A stretch of 27,850 bases of DNA, taken from NCBI GenBank assembly GCA_003599205.1, contig QZJA01000002.1, forward strand, positions 1 to 27,850. The letters are read 5' to 3'. The DNA comes from Candidatus Parcubacteria bacterium. Its GTDB lineage: Bacteria; Patescibacteriota; Patescibacteriia; UBA1558; GWA2-36-10. The notes under the pieces are model-generated. The model saw only the letters and a program-made list of their open reading frames with translations. It made no database searches and was not told the DNA's origin. Each line of letters begins with the position of its first letter. Within the stretch, counting starts at the first letter, position 1. The position numbers and the translations under genes were made by a program. Below, one piece after another: positions 1-8,736 of this stretch.

Positions 1-803
1 TTAAAGAAAATAAATTCAGACAAGCCTTGGCTAGTAGTATTGATAAACAAAGAATATTAAATGAAGCTGTTGGCGGTGATGGACAAATAATCCATAGTCC
101 CATTCTACCAGGCATGATCGGCTATGATGAAAATATCAAAGCCCCCGATTATGACCCCGAAGCTGCTAAGGCTCTTCTGGAAGAATTAGGCTGGAAAATG
201 CCTACAACCGGACAATTTAGAACCAAAGGAGAAATAAAAAAAGAAGGAGATGAAGAAATTGCTCCTCCGGAGCTGAGCATCAAGCTGACTACCATAGATC
301 AGTCAGAAAATGTCAAAATAGTCTCCATTATCCAAGAAAACTGGCAAGCCATCGGTATTAAAACAGAGTTAGAAATTATTGCCAAAGAAAAAATAAGAAA
401 GGATGTAATAGAAACCAGAAATTATCAAATCTTAGTATTTGGTGAAGTCATTAATGCTAATTCTGGACCATACCCATTTTGGCATTCCAGCCAAAACCAA
501 AATCCTGGTTTGAACTTAAGCGTTTTAGCCAATAAAGACATTGATGATTATCTAGATGTCATTCGCTCTGCTAAGACAGACGAAGAAAAAATAGAACCTT
601 TAACTAATTTTCAAAAAAAATTATTAGAATTAAATTTCGCTATATTTTTATATAATCCAACTTATACCTATCCGACAGCCAAAAAATTGAAGGGCTTGGA
701 CAATCTCCAATTCATCAATTTGCCAGCTGATCGCTTTAATAACGTCAACGCTTGGCATGTAAAAACCAAACGTATACTCTCTTCCCCTGAAGAGAATAAT
801 TAA
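1..803 (+). CDS. Peptide/oligopeptide ABC transporter substrate-binding protein (SBP_bac_5), C-terminal part
   Basis: The left window edge cuts this gene. The frame is open from base 3, and the TTG at base 27 is only an internal Leu codon. The first visible residues (FRQALASSIDKQRI) match the family pattern 'RQAL..AIDR..I' found late in the second lobe of OppA/DppA-type binding proteins. The next segment, with 'YDPEAAKALLEELGW', is also typical. About 266 residues remain, ending at TAA 801-803. Family members bind peptides or other solutes outside the membrane and deliver them to an ABC permease. The signal or lipobox end lies outside the window, so membrane anchoring cannot be seen. No permease or ATPase gene is nearby downstream; RNase J follows after 27 bases. 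The ligand cannot be told from sequence. Confidence 0.87.
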   Translation, partial: KENKFRQALASSIDKQRILNEAVGGDGQIIHSPILPGMIGYDENIKAPDYDPEAAKALLEELGWKMPTTGQFRTKGEIKKEGDEEIAPPELSIKLTTIDQSENVKIVSIIQENWQAIGIKTELEIIAKEKIRKDVIETRNYQILVFGEVINANSGPYPFWHSSQNQNPGLNLSVLANKDIDDYLDVIRSAKTDEEKIEPLTNFQKKLLELNFAIFLYNPTYTYPTAKKLKGLDNLQFINLPADRFNNVNAWHVKTKRILSSPEENN

Positions 804-830
804 CTAAAATCTAAATAACTAAGAAACTTT

Positions 831-2726
831 ATGCAAGCAATGAAAGATTCAACTGATAATCTGCTATCAGCTACTGATTCTGTAGAAAAAAAACAGAACA
901 ACAGAAATCGCCGCAGAACAAATAGAAGACCGGGATCACAAAACAATAAAAAAATGGCTCCCGGCAACAATCAAAAACAAAACTCTGTTCCAAACAAACA
1001 GAGCGACCGACAACACCCAGCGTCCAAACATAGACCTCAGATTGTAACAAAAGGTGCTACCGGTAAACTCCGCGTTATACCTATTGGTGGTTGCGAGGAA
1101 GTAGGCCGTAATATGACAGTCTTTGAATACGAAGACGATATTATTATAGTTGATATGGGTCTACAGTGGCCCGAAGAAGATATGCCGGGTATCGACTACA
1201 TTATACCTAACATTGAATACCTCAAAGGCAAAGAAAAAAATATCCGTGGTGTCATTATTACTCATGGTCACTATGACCATATTGGAGCTATACCTCATCT
1301 TATACCAAGATTGGGCAACCCCACTATTTATGGTACTCCTCTGACTTTAGGCATTATTGCCAAGCGTCAAGAAGATTTTAGAAATAATGCTCCCCTTAGA
1401 TTAAAATCCGTTACTACGGACAATACTTTGAGGCTGGGCAAATTCAAAACTACTTTTTTTGGCGTCAGCCACAATATACCAGGATCTTTTGGTGTAATTA
1501 TCGAAACTCCAGTGGGCAAAATCGTCCATACAGGTGACTTTAAAATTGACCCCAAATCATCTGGTGATGCCCCCACAGAAATAGCAAAAATAAAAGATTT
1601 GGGTAAACAAAGAGTTCTAGCTTTGATGGCCGACTCGACTAATGCTACCGAGTCAGGACACCAGCTAACTGAGGGCGACATCCAACACAATATTGATGAA
1701 ATATTAAAACAAGCTCCCGGCCGAGTAATCGTCGGCACTTTTGCTTCCCTCTTAGGTCGTATCCAACAAATAATCTGGGCTGCCGAAAAATTGGGCAAAA
1801 AAGTTGTCATTGAAGGTTTCTCCATGAAAAGAAATGTTGAATTAGCTCAACAACTGGGTTATATGAAATTGAGGAAAGGAAGTATTATCCAGCTCAAGGA
1901 CATGAAAAGCTACCCCGACAACAAAATAATTATTATGTGTACTGGCGCTCAGGGTGAGGACAACGCCGTACTGATGCGTATCGCCAACAACGAACACCGC
2001 AAACTGAAAGTAGAAAAAGGTGACACCATTGTCTTTTCTTCATCAGTCATCCCCGGCAACGAAAGATCTGTCCAAAGGTTAAAGGACATGCTTTATAGAA
2101 AAGGTGCCGAAGTGGTCCACTACAAAATGATGGACGTGCACGCTGGCGGTCATGCCAAACAAGAAGACCTTTTTGATATGATACAAATGGTCCGACCAAA
2201 ATATCATATTCCAGTCTATGGCAATCACTCATTTTTACAAAACCATGCCAAGGTTGCTTTAAAAGCTGGCATCCCCATTAACCAAATTTTTATACCGGAC
2301 AATGGCCAGGTAATGGAATTTGACAAAGCTGGTAATGGCCGACTTCTCAAAGAAAAGGTGCCATCTGAATACGTCTTTGTTGATGGTCTAGGTGTAGGTG
2401 ATGTCTCCAACATCGTGCTACGCGACCGACAAATGATGGCAGCCGACGGTATGATAGTAGTAATCACTACCCTCTCCGGCAAAAGTGGCAAGCTGGTACA
2501 TTCACCAGATATTATCTCTCGCGGTTTTATCTACATGCGTGAAAACAAAGGCATCGTTGAAGACATTAGAACTAAGATAAAAAATATCGTCAACGAACAC
2601 AACAAAACCAGCGGTAAAATAAATGATGCCTACGTCAAAGAAGCCCTGCGAAATGAACTAGGACAATTCATTTTTACCAAAACCAAACGTCGCCCAATGA
2701 TTCTGCCAGTTGTCATAGAAGTCTAA
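831..2726 (+). CDS. rnj: Ribonuclease J (metallo-β-lactamase/β-CASP RNase)
   Basis: 631 residues. Residues 1-75 are a low-complexity Asn/Gln/Arg-rich basic tail, probably disordered and RNA-binding. The metallo-β-lactamase core follows: HGHYDH at 145-150, H214, the TGDF aspartate D236, and H437/H441 in DVHAGGHA. The β-CASP part and a C-terminal RNase J domain (about 515-631) complete it. The enzyme matures and degrades RNA by endonuclease and 5'-3' exonuclease action. Two family motifs differ: HGHEDH is HGHYDH, and the usual 'P-V-H-G-E' near the β-CASP end is PVYGNH (461-466), so the last His metal ligand is Tyr463, with a His three positions on. ATG 831 is taken as start; a second ATG at 840 is also possible. 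No SD is visible. It ends in a hairpin whose loop also carries the trpS -35 box. Confidence 0.95.
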   Translation: MQAMKDSTDNLLSATDSVEKKQNNRNRRRTNRRPGSQNNKKMAPGNNQKQNSVPNKQSDRQHPASKHRPQIVTKGATGKLRVIPIGGCEEVGRNMTVFEYEDDIIIVDMGLQWPEEDMPGIDYIIPNIEYLKGKEKNIRGVIITHGHYDHIGAIPHLIPRLGNPTIYGTPLTLGIIAKRQEDFRNNAPLRLKSVTTDNTLRLGKFKTTFFGVSHNIPGSFGVIIETPVGKIVHTGDFKIDPKSSGDAPTEIAKIKDLGKQRVLALMADSTNATESGHQLTEGDIQHNIDEILKQAPGRVIVGTFASLLGRIQQIIWAAEKLGKKVVIEGFSMKRNVELAQQLGYMKLRKGSIIQLKDMKSYPDNKIIIMCTGAQGEDNAVLMRIANNEHRKLKVEKGDTIVFSSSVIPGNERSVQRLKDMLYRKGAEVVHYKMMDVHAGGHAKQEDLFDMIQMVRPKYHIPVYGNHSFLQNHAKVALKAGIPINQIFIPDNGQVMEFDKAGNGRLLKEKVPSEYVFVDGLGVGDVSNIVLRDRQMMAADGMIVVITTLSGKSGKLVHSPDIISRGFIYMRENKGIVEDIRTKIKNIVNEHNKTSGKINDAYVKEALRNELGQFIFTKTKRRPMILPVVIEV

Positions 2727-2731
2727 AATAT

Positions 2732-2763
2732 AATAAACCTCCGTTTGACCACGGGGGTTTATT
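2732..2763 (+). terminator. Rho-independent terminator after RNase J
   Basis: A 13-bp stem (2732-2744 with 2751-2763, one U·G wobble) closes on the 6-base loop TTGACC and has a T-rich 3' arm. It begins 5 bases after the RNase J stop. The loop doubles as the -35 box of the next promoter. Confidence 0.75.
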
Positions 2764-2773
2764 TAGATACAAT
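2745..2773 (+). promoter_or_regulatory. Predicted σ70-type promoter of trpS
   Basis: TTGACC (2745-2750, 5/6 to consensus), a 17-base spacer, then TACAAT (2768-2773, 5/6). The expected start near 2780 would give a leader of about 90 bases made mostly of the palindromic element at 2792-2859. Confidence 0.6.
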
Positions 2774-2791
2774 ATCAATAACGGTTATGCC

Positions 2792-2859
2792 GTCATCCTG
2801 AATTTATTTCAGGATCTCATCTTATTAAAAAACAGATGCTGAAACTAGTTCAGCATGAC
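2792..2859. repeat. Palindromic interspersed element, GTCAT...ATGAC type
   Basis: A 68-base imperfect palindrome. The ends GTCATCCTGAA and TTCAGCATGAC are inverted with one mismatch. Sub-hairpins are CCTGAA/TTCAGG, CATCT/AGATG and TGCTGAA/TTCAGCA. It resembles the short GTCATCCTGA-type palindromes scattered between genes in many bacteria (from memory, not searched). It lies 8 bases before the trpS ATG and so would be transcribed as its leader. Confidence 0.75.
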
Positions 2860-2867
2860 AAATAGCT

Positions 2868-3824
2868 ATGAAAAAAACTTTACTTTCTGGTATAAAACCC
2901 ACTGGCCATATTCATATCGGCAATTATCTAGGGACTGTAAAAAACTGGATCGAACTGCAAGATCAATACAGCTGTTATTTTTTTATTGCCGATCTACATG
3001 CCTTAACCATCAAGCTAGAACCAGAAAAATTAAAAAAACAAACCTTTGATTTGGCAGTTGATTTGCTCTCCTTGGGTATAGACCCAAAAAAATCCATTTT
3101 TTTCAAACAATCAGATGTTGTTGGCCACACTGAACTTACTTGGATTTTTAATTGTTTAGTACCGGTATCTGAGCTGGAGCGTATGACTCAATTCAAAGAT
3201 GAAAGTGCCAAACAACCAGATAATGTAAATGCTGGATTACTCACCTACCCTGCTCTTCAAGCAGCCGATATTTTACTTTACCTAGTAGAAAATGTACCGG
3301 TTGGGCAAGACCAAATACAACATTTGGAGCTCAGTCGTATCATTGCCCGAAAATTCAACAATCGTTACCAAAATTTCTTCCCTGAAGTAAAGCCGGTGTT
3401 ATCAAACACTCCTAAAGTAATGTCCCTCAATAATCCGATCAAAAAAATGAGTAAATCTCTTGGCCCAGCCAGCTATATTGCTATCCGCGATGATAAAGAT
3501 ACAGTCATAAAAAAAATAAAAAAAGCTGTTACTGACGAACAGGGCGTGAAAAATCTACTTGAACTATACCCCTACTTTGGTGATAAGAAAAAACATGACC
3601 AGATGACCCAGGAATACAAGGCTGGCAAGCTAATGAATGCTAAACTCAAAGAAGAGCTAACTATCTCTATCCTAGATTTCCTTGAACCAATCCAAAAAAA
3701 CATCAAGGACTATGAAAAAAATCCTGACAAAATTTACAAGATTCTAGAAAATGGTGCTAAAGAAGCACAAAAAATAGCTAGCAAAAATATGCTGGAAATA
3801 AAAAAAATAGTAGGAATAAAATAG
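2868..3824 (+). CDS. trpS: Tryptophan--tRNA ligase
   Basis: 318 residues, a class I aminoacyl-tRNA synthetase that charges tRNA-Trp using ATP. The class I signatures are clear: HIGN (16-19) as the HIGH motif after SGIKPTG, and KMSKS (193-197). The 'YPALQAADILLY' and 'VPVGQDQ' segments (127-149) are typical of bacterial TrpRS. Length is normal for the family. The start at ATG 2868 places the SGIKPTG motif at the usual distance from the N-terminus; no SD precedes it. The gene has its own predicted promoter (2745-2773), a palindromic leader and a strong terminator, so it is probably a single-gene unit. Confidence 0.97.
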   Translation: MKKTLLSGIKPTGHIHIGNYLGTVKNWIELQDQYSCYFFIADLHALTIKLEPEKLKKQTFDLAVDLLSLGIDPKKSIFFKQSDVVGHTELTWIFNCLVPVSELERMTQFKDESAKQPDNVNAGLLTYPALQAADILLYLVENVPVGQDQIQHLELSRIIARKFNNRYQNFFPEVKPVLSNTPKVMSLNNPIKKMSKSLGPASYIAIRDDKDTVIKKIKKAVTDEQGVKNLLELYPYFGDKKKHDQMTQEYKAGKLMNAKLKEELTISILDFLEPIQKNIKDYEKNPDKIYKILENGAKEAQKIASKNMLEIKKIVGIK

Positions 3825-3831
3825 TTATAGA

Positions 3832-3865
3832 AAAAATCCAGCCCTTTGTGAAGGGCTGGATTTTT
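3832..3865. terminator. Bidirectional terminator between trpS (+) and the dehydrogenase gene (-)
   Basis: A perfect 15-bp stem (3832-3846 with 3851-3865) with loop TGTG. A-tract on the left and T-tract on the right make it work for either strand. The right arm overlaps the first two bases of the minus-strand stop codon (3864-3866). Confidence 0.9.
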
Positions 3866-4928
3866 ATTTTACTAAATTTTTAATTGTTTTACGAGCGCAA
3901 CAAGATCTTATATTTTCGATGGTAACATCCAGAATCCTCTCTAATGCCTCTTTGCTATTGAAAGCATTATGCGGAGTAACAATAACTTTATCGGAAACCA
4001 AAAGCATATGTCCCTCAACAATGGTTTGAAGATAATTGGTAATACCCTTTTGGCTCTTGGCCGGAAAATGAGGAGACAAAAGTTCGGCTTCTTCTTTGAG
4101 TATATATTTTTCTTCTTCCAACACATCCAAACCAATACCCGAAAGCTTGCCCAAACGCAAACCATCCACTAAAGCGGTGGTATCAATCAAACCACCGCGG
4201 GCAGTATTGATAATCATAGCTCCATCTTTGATCAATTTTATATTTTTTCTATTAATCAAATGATGAGTTGATTTGTTGTAGGGTGCATGCAAAGAAACAA
4301 TGTCTGATTTTTTGAGTAAATTTTCCAAAGTAGCATATTGAAAACCCAAACGCTTGGCTAGCTTAGTGTTTTTTTTGACATCAAATGCCAAAACCGTCAT
4401 ACCAAAACCTTTGGCTATCCTGATAGCATGTTGACCAATATTACCTGTGCCCACTATGCCGATAGTTTTACCGCTCAAATCAAAACCACGTAAACCATCA
4501 AGACTAAAATCTCCTCGAGAAGTCCGCTCATATGACTGGTGAATCTTTCTGGACAATGAGAGTATCAGGGCGAAAGTATGTTCAGCTACTGTATTGGCCC
4601 CATAAGTCGGGACATTGGATACTTTGATGCCAGCTTTAGCTGCTGCTTTAAGATCAATATGGTCAAAACCAGTTGATCGAGTACTAACTAGCCTTAAATT
4701 AGGCAGAGCAGCCAAAATATCTTTAGTCACCTTGGAGTATATAAAAGGAGATAGTATATTTATATTCTCTATTTGTTTTATTTCTTTAGAGGAAATTACA
4801 TCATTGAAAAAATAAAGTTTAAAACCTTTGAGAGCTTTTCTAAGATACTCTTCTTCCCAAGGTTCTACTTCAAAAAAAGCAACTTGTGGCTTTGACCCAC
4901 GGACAGATAGAGATTTTTCCTGCACCAT
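3864..4928 (-). CDS. D-2-hydroxyacid dehydrogenase, D-lactate dehydrogenase-like
   Basis: 354 residues. The NAD-binding Rossmann fold lies at about 150-275, with GTGNIG at 160-165 and Asp183 at the end of β2, which points to NAD rather than NADP. Catalytic residues of the family are present: Arg244 (NTARGG), Glu273 (DVLEEE) and His320 (TPHNAF). This family interconverts 2-keto acids and D-2-hydroxy acids; the LdhA-like character (DVLEEE, long insert after it) favours pyruvate/D-lactate, which would regenerate NAD in a fermentative cell. It begins 5 bases after murI, so the two are cotranscribed. A role in making D-lactate for cell wall, as with VanH, is possible but no ligase gene is here. 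No SD. Confidence 0.88.
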   Translation of the reverse strand: MVQEKSLSVRGSKPQVAFFEVEPWEEEYLRKALKGFKLYFFNDVISSKEIKQIENINILSPFIYSKVTKDILAALPNLRLVSTRSTGFDHIDLKAAAKAGIKVSNVPTYGANTVAEHTFALILSLSRKIHQSYERTSRGDFSLDGLRGFDLSGKTIGIVGTGNIGQHAIRIAKGFGMTVLAFDVKKNTKLAKRLGFQYATLENLLKKSDIVSLHAPYNKSTHHLINRKNIKLIKDGAMIINTARGGLIDTTALVDGLRLGKLSGIGLDVLEEEKYILKEEAELLSPHFPAKSQKGITNYLQTIVEGHMLLVSDKVIVTPHNAFNSKEALERILDVTIENIRSCCARKTIKNLVK

Positions 4929-4933
4929 ATATT

Positions 4934-5734
4934 TTATAAATTAATTGTCTTTGATTCTATATTTCTACCCAAAAATTTTTTAGCAGCTTTATCAAATTTT
5001 TCACTACTGCCAGTCGTCAAAAAAAATCTCTGAGGATTGGTAGATTTTTTCACCAGTTCACTATGACGCTCCAGATAATCAGCTAACTTAGCAGCCACTA
5101 CCTGTCCGCTATTTAAAACATTTACCTCTGAGCCAAAATAATCTTTTATTAAATCCTCCAAAAATCCATAATGCGTACAACCGAGGACAACTACATCGGG
5201 ATTTTGCTCCCTAAGTGGCTGCATATATTGGGTCAAGATTATCTTTGTCTCTGGCTGATCTTCCTGAGAGTTCTCTATCAATGGTACGAGTAAAGGGCAA
5301 GCTTGCTGAATCACCTTTATACTAGGATCAACTTCAGCAAATTCATTAATGTAAGCTCCTGACTCAACTGTACTATTGGTACCCATGACTGCTACTATTC
5401 TATTTTTAGGCAAGCTTGCTACTGCCTCAGCCAAAGGCCTGATAACTCCTAAAACTCTTTTGCCGGGATAGAATTTAGGCAAATGTTCCTGCTGTATTTT
5501 TCTCAAAGCCATTGAAGAGGCCGTGTTGCAAGCGAGCACTATCAAATCACACCCTTGGGCAAATAAATAATCAATCGCCTCTTTGGTATACTGATAGATA
5601 AGATCCTGGCTACGATCGCCATAAGGAGCTCTGGCGTTATCACCAAGATAAAGATAATCATACTGAGACAATTTTTTTTCAATATACTTAAAAATTGTCA
5701 GGCCACCGTAACCAGAATCAAACACTCCAATCAT
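4934..5734 (-). CDS. murI: Glutamate racemase
   Basis: 266 residues. It makes D-glutamate for peptidoglycan by a cofactor-free two-cysteine mechanism. Both catalytic cysteines are visible: Cys69 in LACNTAS and Cys186 in LGCTHY. Other signatures are the N-terminal FDSGYGGL (5-12) and the substrate-binding 'PYGDRS' (37-42). Length matches the family. It lies in the minus-strand run phosphohexomutase - slipin - murI - dehydrogenase, with gaps of 23, 41 and 5 bases. The start is ATG with no SD. Its presence indicates that this cell makes its own peptidoglycan precursor. Confidence 0.96.
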   Translation of the reverse strand: MIGVFDSGYGGLTIFKYIEKKLSQYDYLYLGDNARAPYGDRSQDLIYQYTKEAIDYLFAQGCDLIVLACNTASSMALRKIQQEHLPKFYPGKRVLGVIRPLAEAVASLPKNRIVAVMGTNSTVESGAYINEFAEVDPSIKVIQQACPLLVPLIENSQEDQPETKIILTQYMQPLREQNPDVVVLGCTHYGFLEDLIKDYFGSEVNVLNSGQVVAAKLADYLERHSELVKKSTNPQRFFLTTGSSEKFDKAAKKFLGRNIESKTINL

Positions 5735-5775
5735 AATGCTTATACTAAAAATTAAGGTTTACAAAAACATTAAAA

Positions 5776-6522
5776 TTATTTTTTGCTCATGCTATCAAAA
5801 GCGCGAAGAATTTCTAGTGGCACAGCAAAGACTATTGTATTTGATTGATCTGAAGATATGTCATTGATTGATTGTAGCGTCCTTAAGTGCAAAGCACCTG
5901 ATGAAGAAGCTAAGATATTGGCAGCTTTGGCCATATTATCAGCCGCCATGACTTCACCTTCGGCCTTGATAATAACTGCTCGTCTTTCACGTTCAGCTTC
6001 GGCTTGTTTGGCAATAGTACGTTGCATATCTTTAGGCAACTCAATGTGCTTGAGATCAACTGATACCACCTTGATACCCCAAGGATCAGTAGCGGCATCG
6101 ACAATCTGCTGAATACGATGAGAAATAACATCGCGCTTGCTCAATAGTTCGTCCAAAGTAACTTCACCAACTACATCACGCATAGTGGTCTGAGCTAATT
6201 GAGAAACTGCATAATAAAAATGCTCTACTTCTAAAATAGCTTTGTCAGAAGCAATAACTTTGTAATACAAAACTGCATTTACATTAACAGTTACGTTGTC
6301 CCTAGTGATGGCGTCCTGATCAGGCACATCGACTGCTTTGACGCGGATATCTACCTTGGTCATTGATTGAAAAATCGGTAAAATCAAGCGCCAACCCGGC
6401 TCTTCCATTTTTCGATATTTTCCCAGTTGAAATTTTACACCTCTTTCATATTGATTCACCTGACGAATGGAAATCAAAATCACAAAGAGGATAAAGATTA
6501 CTAAGATAATAATAAACGGCAT
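5776..6522 (-). CDS. SPFH/Band 7 membrane protein (slipin/stomatin family)
   Basis: 248 residues. A single N-terminal hydrophobic segment (2-20) is followed by 'VNQYERGVKFQLGKY' and the SPFH domain (about 22-180), then an Ala/Glu-rich helix (AKQAEAERERRAVIIKAEGE, about 174-193) typical of slipins. Family members form large rings or scaffolds on the inner membrane and help protein quality control. Slipin genes often pair with an NfeD gene; none is present here. Its place between phosphohexomutase and murI suggests only shared transcription. No SD. Confidence 0.92.
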   Translation of the reverse strand: MPFIIILVIFILFVILISIRQVNQYERGVKFQLGKYRKMEEPGWRLILPIFQSMTKVDIRVKAVDVPDQDAITRDNVTVNVNAVLYYKVIASDKAILEVEHFYYAVSQLAQTTMRDVVGEVTLDELLSKRDVISHRIQQIVDAATDPWGIKVVSVDLKHIELPKDMQRTIAKQAEAERERRAVIIKAEGEVMAADNMAKAANILASSSGALHLRTLQSINDISSDQSNTIVFAVPLEILRAFDSMSKK

Positions 6523-6545
6523 AAATTTATCTTTTAATATTTAAA

Positions 6546-7946
6546 TTATTTTTTTATATCAATCATACCCAAAACTTCAGCTATTTTTTGTTTAAGCACT
6601 TTTTCCGAAATTGCCTCAACCGTTACCCGAAGCAACGGTTCGGTATTTGAGGCTCGGACATTAAACCACCAATCTTTGGCTTCAACAGTAATACCATCTA
6701 TTTCATCCAAAATATTATCACGATAATAATCTCTTATTTTATCTAACTCCAAATCTATATTATCAACCGTAAAATTCATTTCTTCACTCTTGGCATATAA
6801 ACTATAATCTTTCATAATCTCAGAAACTTTGCGACCATCTTGAGATATGGCCGCTAGAGTAAGCACTAGGGCAATAAAAGCGTTGTCGGCATAATAATTT
6901 TTTTTGAAAGCAAAATGAGCTGATACCTCACCACTCATGACGCCGTTTTCTTCGCGCATATGACGAGCCAAATTCATATAGCCCACCTCGCTTCTAATCG
7001 GCTGTCCACCCCATTTTTTTATCATATCTTTGACAGAATGGCTGCAAATCAAATTATAGACAATACCAGCGCCAGGATATTTATCCAACATCGCCTTGGT
7101 CATAGGCAACATACTCATATCGCCTTTATAAAAATTACCTTGTTCATCCAAAAGATTTATCCTGTCACCATCAACATCACAAATAAATCCCAGATCAGCT
7201 CCAACTTCCTTGATCTTGGCAGCTAGTTTGTCAGGAGCGCCGGCAGTCAAAGGATTGGGTGCACGATTGGGAAAATCTCCATCTAATTCGGGAAAAAGGT
7301 GGATCAATTCACAAGGAAGCTGAGAAAATATTTTTGGTAAAAGCAACCCGTTCATACCATTGCCCGTATCAACTACTACCTTGAGCGGTTTTAATTTTTC
7401 ATTATCAATAAAAGAGAATATGTGCTCTAAGTGATCTGCACTAATATCTCTGTCTTGAATAGTACCTTTAACTTTTTCTTTTTCTTTTACCAAAGGAAAA
7501 TCTAAATTTTGTAATATCTGGTAGAGCTCCTTGCCAGAAACAAAATCAATACTGTCTGAATAATTTATATTTTTATAAGCCATCTTTACTCCTCCATACT
7601 GCGGTGGATTGTGAGAGGCTGTAGCCAAAAATCCGCCATCGTAGCCATAATGACCAACAGCAAAATAATAATCATTTATAGAAACCAAGCCGAGATTATC
7701 AATCGTAGCGCCATATTGCAAAAATACCTTTATAGCCTCATTCAATATCGGCTCTGATGATTTTCTGATATCGCGACAAACTACCAACTTCAGATCTTTA
7801 ATCGGTTTGTTTAATTTATCTGACAAAAATTTGAGATAAGTCTGAGCAATCAAATTGACTATTTGCTCATTTATCTGCCCGGGGTAAATACCCCTAATAT
7901 CATAAGCTTTAAAAATCGCCGCGTCCAAATTTTCCTTATAAGCCAT
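6546..7946 (-). CDS. Phosphomannomutase/phosphoglucomutase
   Basis: 466 residues, α-D-phosphohexomutase superfamily with four domains. The phosphoserine loop is TASHNP with Ser111. The Mg-binding loop is DVDGD (257-261). The sugar loop is SGEVSAHF, in place of the commoner GGEHSGH. The phosphate-binding loop RASNTEP lies near the C-terminus. These residues fit the ManB/AlgC type, which interconverts hexose 6- and 1-phosphates. It would feed GDP-mannose and so the dehydratase at 21423, though no ManC is visible here. First gene of a minus-strand run; a promoter lies about 28 bases upstream. Mannose versus glucose preference cannot be read from sequence. Confidence 0.92.
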   Translation of the reverse strand: MAYKENLDAAIFKAYDIRGIYPGQINEQIVNLIAQTYLKFLSDKLNKPIKDLKLVVCRDIRKSSEPILNEAIKVFLQYGATIDNLGLVSINDYYFAVGHYGYDGGFLATASHNPPQYGGVKMAYKNINYSDSIDFVSGKELYQILQNLDFPLVKEKEKVKGTIQDRDISADHLEHIFSFIDNEKLKPLKVVVDTGNGMNGLLLPKIFSQLPCELIHLFPELDGDFPNRAPNPLTAGAPDKLAAKIKEVGADLGFICDVDGDRINLLDEQGNFYKGDMSMLPMTKAMLDKYPGAGIVYNLICSHSVKDMIKKWGGQPIRSEVGYMNLARHMREENGVMSGEVSAHFAFKKNYYADNAFIALVLTLAAISQDGRKVSEIMKDYSLYAKSEEMNFTVDNIDLELDKIRDYYRDNILDEIDGITVEAKDWWFNVRASNTEPLLRVTVEAISEKVLKQKIAEVLGMIDIKK

Positions 7947-7973
7947 AGATTACGGTTAATTATCAATAAGCAT

Positions 7974-7982
7974 ATTTTAACA
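7974..7982 (-). promoter_or_regulatory. Extended -10 promoter of the phosphohexomutase operon
   Basis: On the minus strand TGTTAAAAT gives an extended -10 (TG-n-TAAAAT). A weak TTGTAT lies 18 bases further upstream. The expected start leaves a leader of about 20 bases. Confidence 0.5.
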
Positions 7983-8019
7983 CAAAAAAACCCAAAAATA
8001 CAATGCTTTATCAAAAACA

Positions 8020-8051
8020 AAAAACCGCCTTCATATCTTCTGGCGGTTTTT
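8020..8051 (-). terminator. Terminator of the Trm9-like methyltransferase gene
   Basis: A 10-bp stem (8020-8029 with 8042-8051) with a 12-base loop, followed on the minus strand by a T-rich tract. The stem overlaps the stop codon (8050-8052) by two bases. Confidence 0.8.
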
Positions 8052-8736
8052 AAATATATTCATCTTTTGGTTTTTGCACTAAACAATTTATATTAAATTT
8101 AGTCTTATATACTCCCTCGGGCTTGAGCTCAAAGTGAGCGGTCTGCAATAAATCACTGAGCTCTTTATCACTAAAACTATGATAGTAGCGCCAGACTTTT
8201 GAACCTTCATAAGTAGTCCAGGGAATGAAAAAATCATTCCAAGATTTTTTGTGCCAAAAATTTTTCATTGAATACTGGACATATTTCTTCTGCCACAGAT
8301 TCCAATTGGTCATAAAAAGATATCCGCCTGGTCTAAGCCAGCGATGAATCTTGAAAAGCAGATCAAGCCGTTCCATCTTGGTCGGCAGATGATGAAAAGA
8401 AGCAATCAAACAGACCATATCAAAACTATCAGGGTTAAAATTGACTTCTGTCATATCAGCCAACAAAAATTTGTGAGTGGGAAACTCTTGTTTGGCTTTG
8501 CTAATCAGCTCCTTGGAAAAATCAACTCCCAAATAACTAAACTTCTTATCAATTTTATCAAAAGACTTAAGTAAGCGACCATTACCACAACCCAAATCTA
8601 GAACCTTGAAATCTTCCTTTAGATATGGTATAAAAACTTGTAACTCTTCCCACGGATAAGCTCGAGAAGAAGAAAACTCTTCCGCAATATCATCGTAGAC
8701 TTTTTTTACATTATCTTTTATTCTTTCAGCTTTCAT
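8050..8736 (-). CDS. SAM-dependent methyltransferase, Trm9/ALKBH8-like (predicted tRNA U34 carboxymethyl methyltransferase)
   Basis: 228 residues, class I methyltransferase fold. The SAM loop is DLGCGNG (47-53). Three features match the eukaryotic Trm9/ALKBH8 methyltransferase pattern rather than a generic one: 'VYDDIAEEFSSSRAYPW' (13-29; compare VYNEIA.HFS.TR..PW), FHHLPT (114-119), and RYYHSFSDKEL (183-193) near the end. Trm9 enzymes methylate the carboxyl group of cm5U34 to give mcm5U34. The enzyme that makes cm5U, Elp3, is encoded head to head with overlapping start codons, which supports this reading strongly. The yeast partner Trm112 is not seen. The start is fixed by the ATG shared in CATG; no other start gives the N-terminal motif. 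Function is inferred from recalled family patterns. Confidence 0.85.
   Translation of the reverse strand: MKAERIKDNVKKVYDDIAEEFSSSRAYPWEELQVFIPYLKEDFKVLDLGCGNGRLLKSFDKIDKKFSYLGVDFSKELISKAKQEFPTHKFLLADMTEVNFNPDSFDMVCLIASFHHLPTKMERLDLLFKIHRWLRPGGYLFMTNWNLWQKKYVQYSMKNFWHKKSWNDFFIPWTTYEGSKVWRYYHSFSDKELSDLLQTAHFELKPEGVYKTKFNINCLVQKPKDEYI

Noticed and set aside
3864..5734. Dehydrogenase plus murI as a VanH-like D-lactate cell-wall system
   Set aside because: No D-Ala-D-Lac ligase or VanX is present, and fermentative D-lactate dehydrogenases are common in such genomes.
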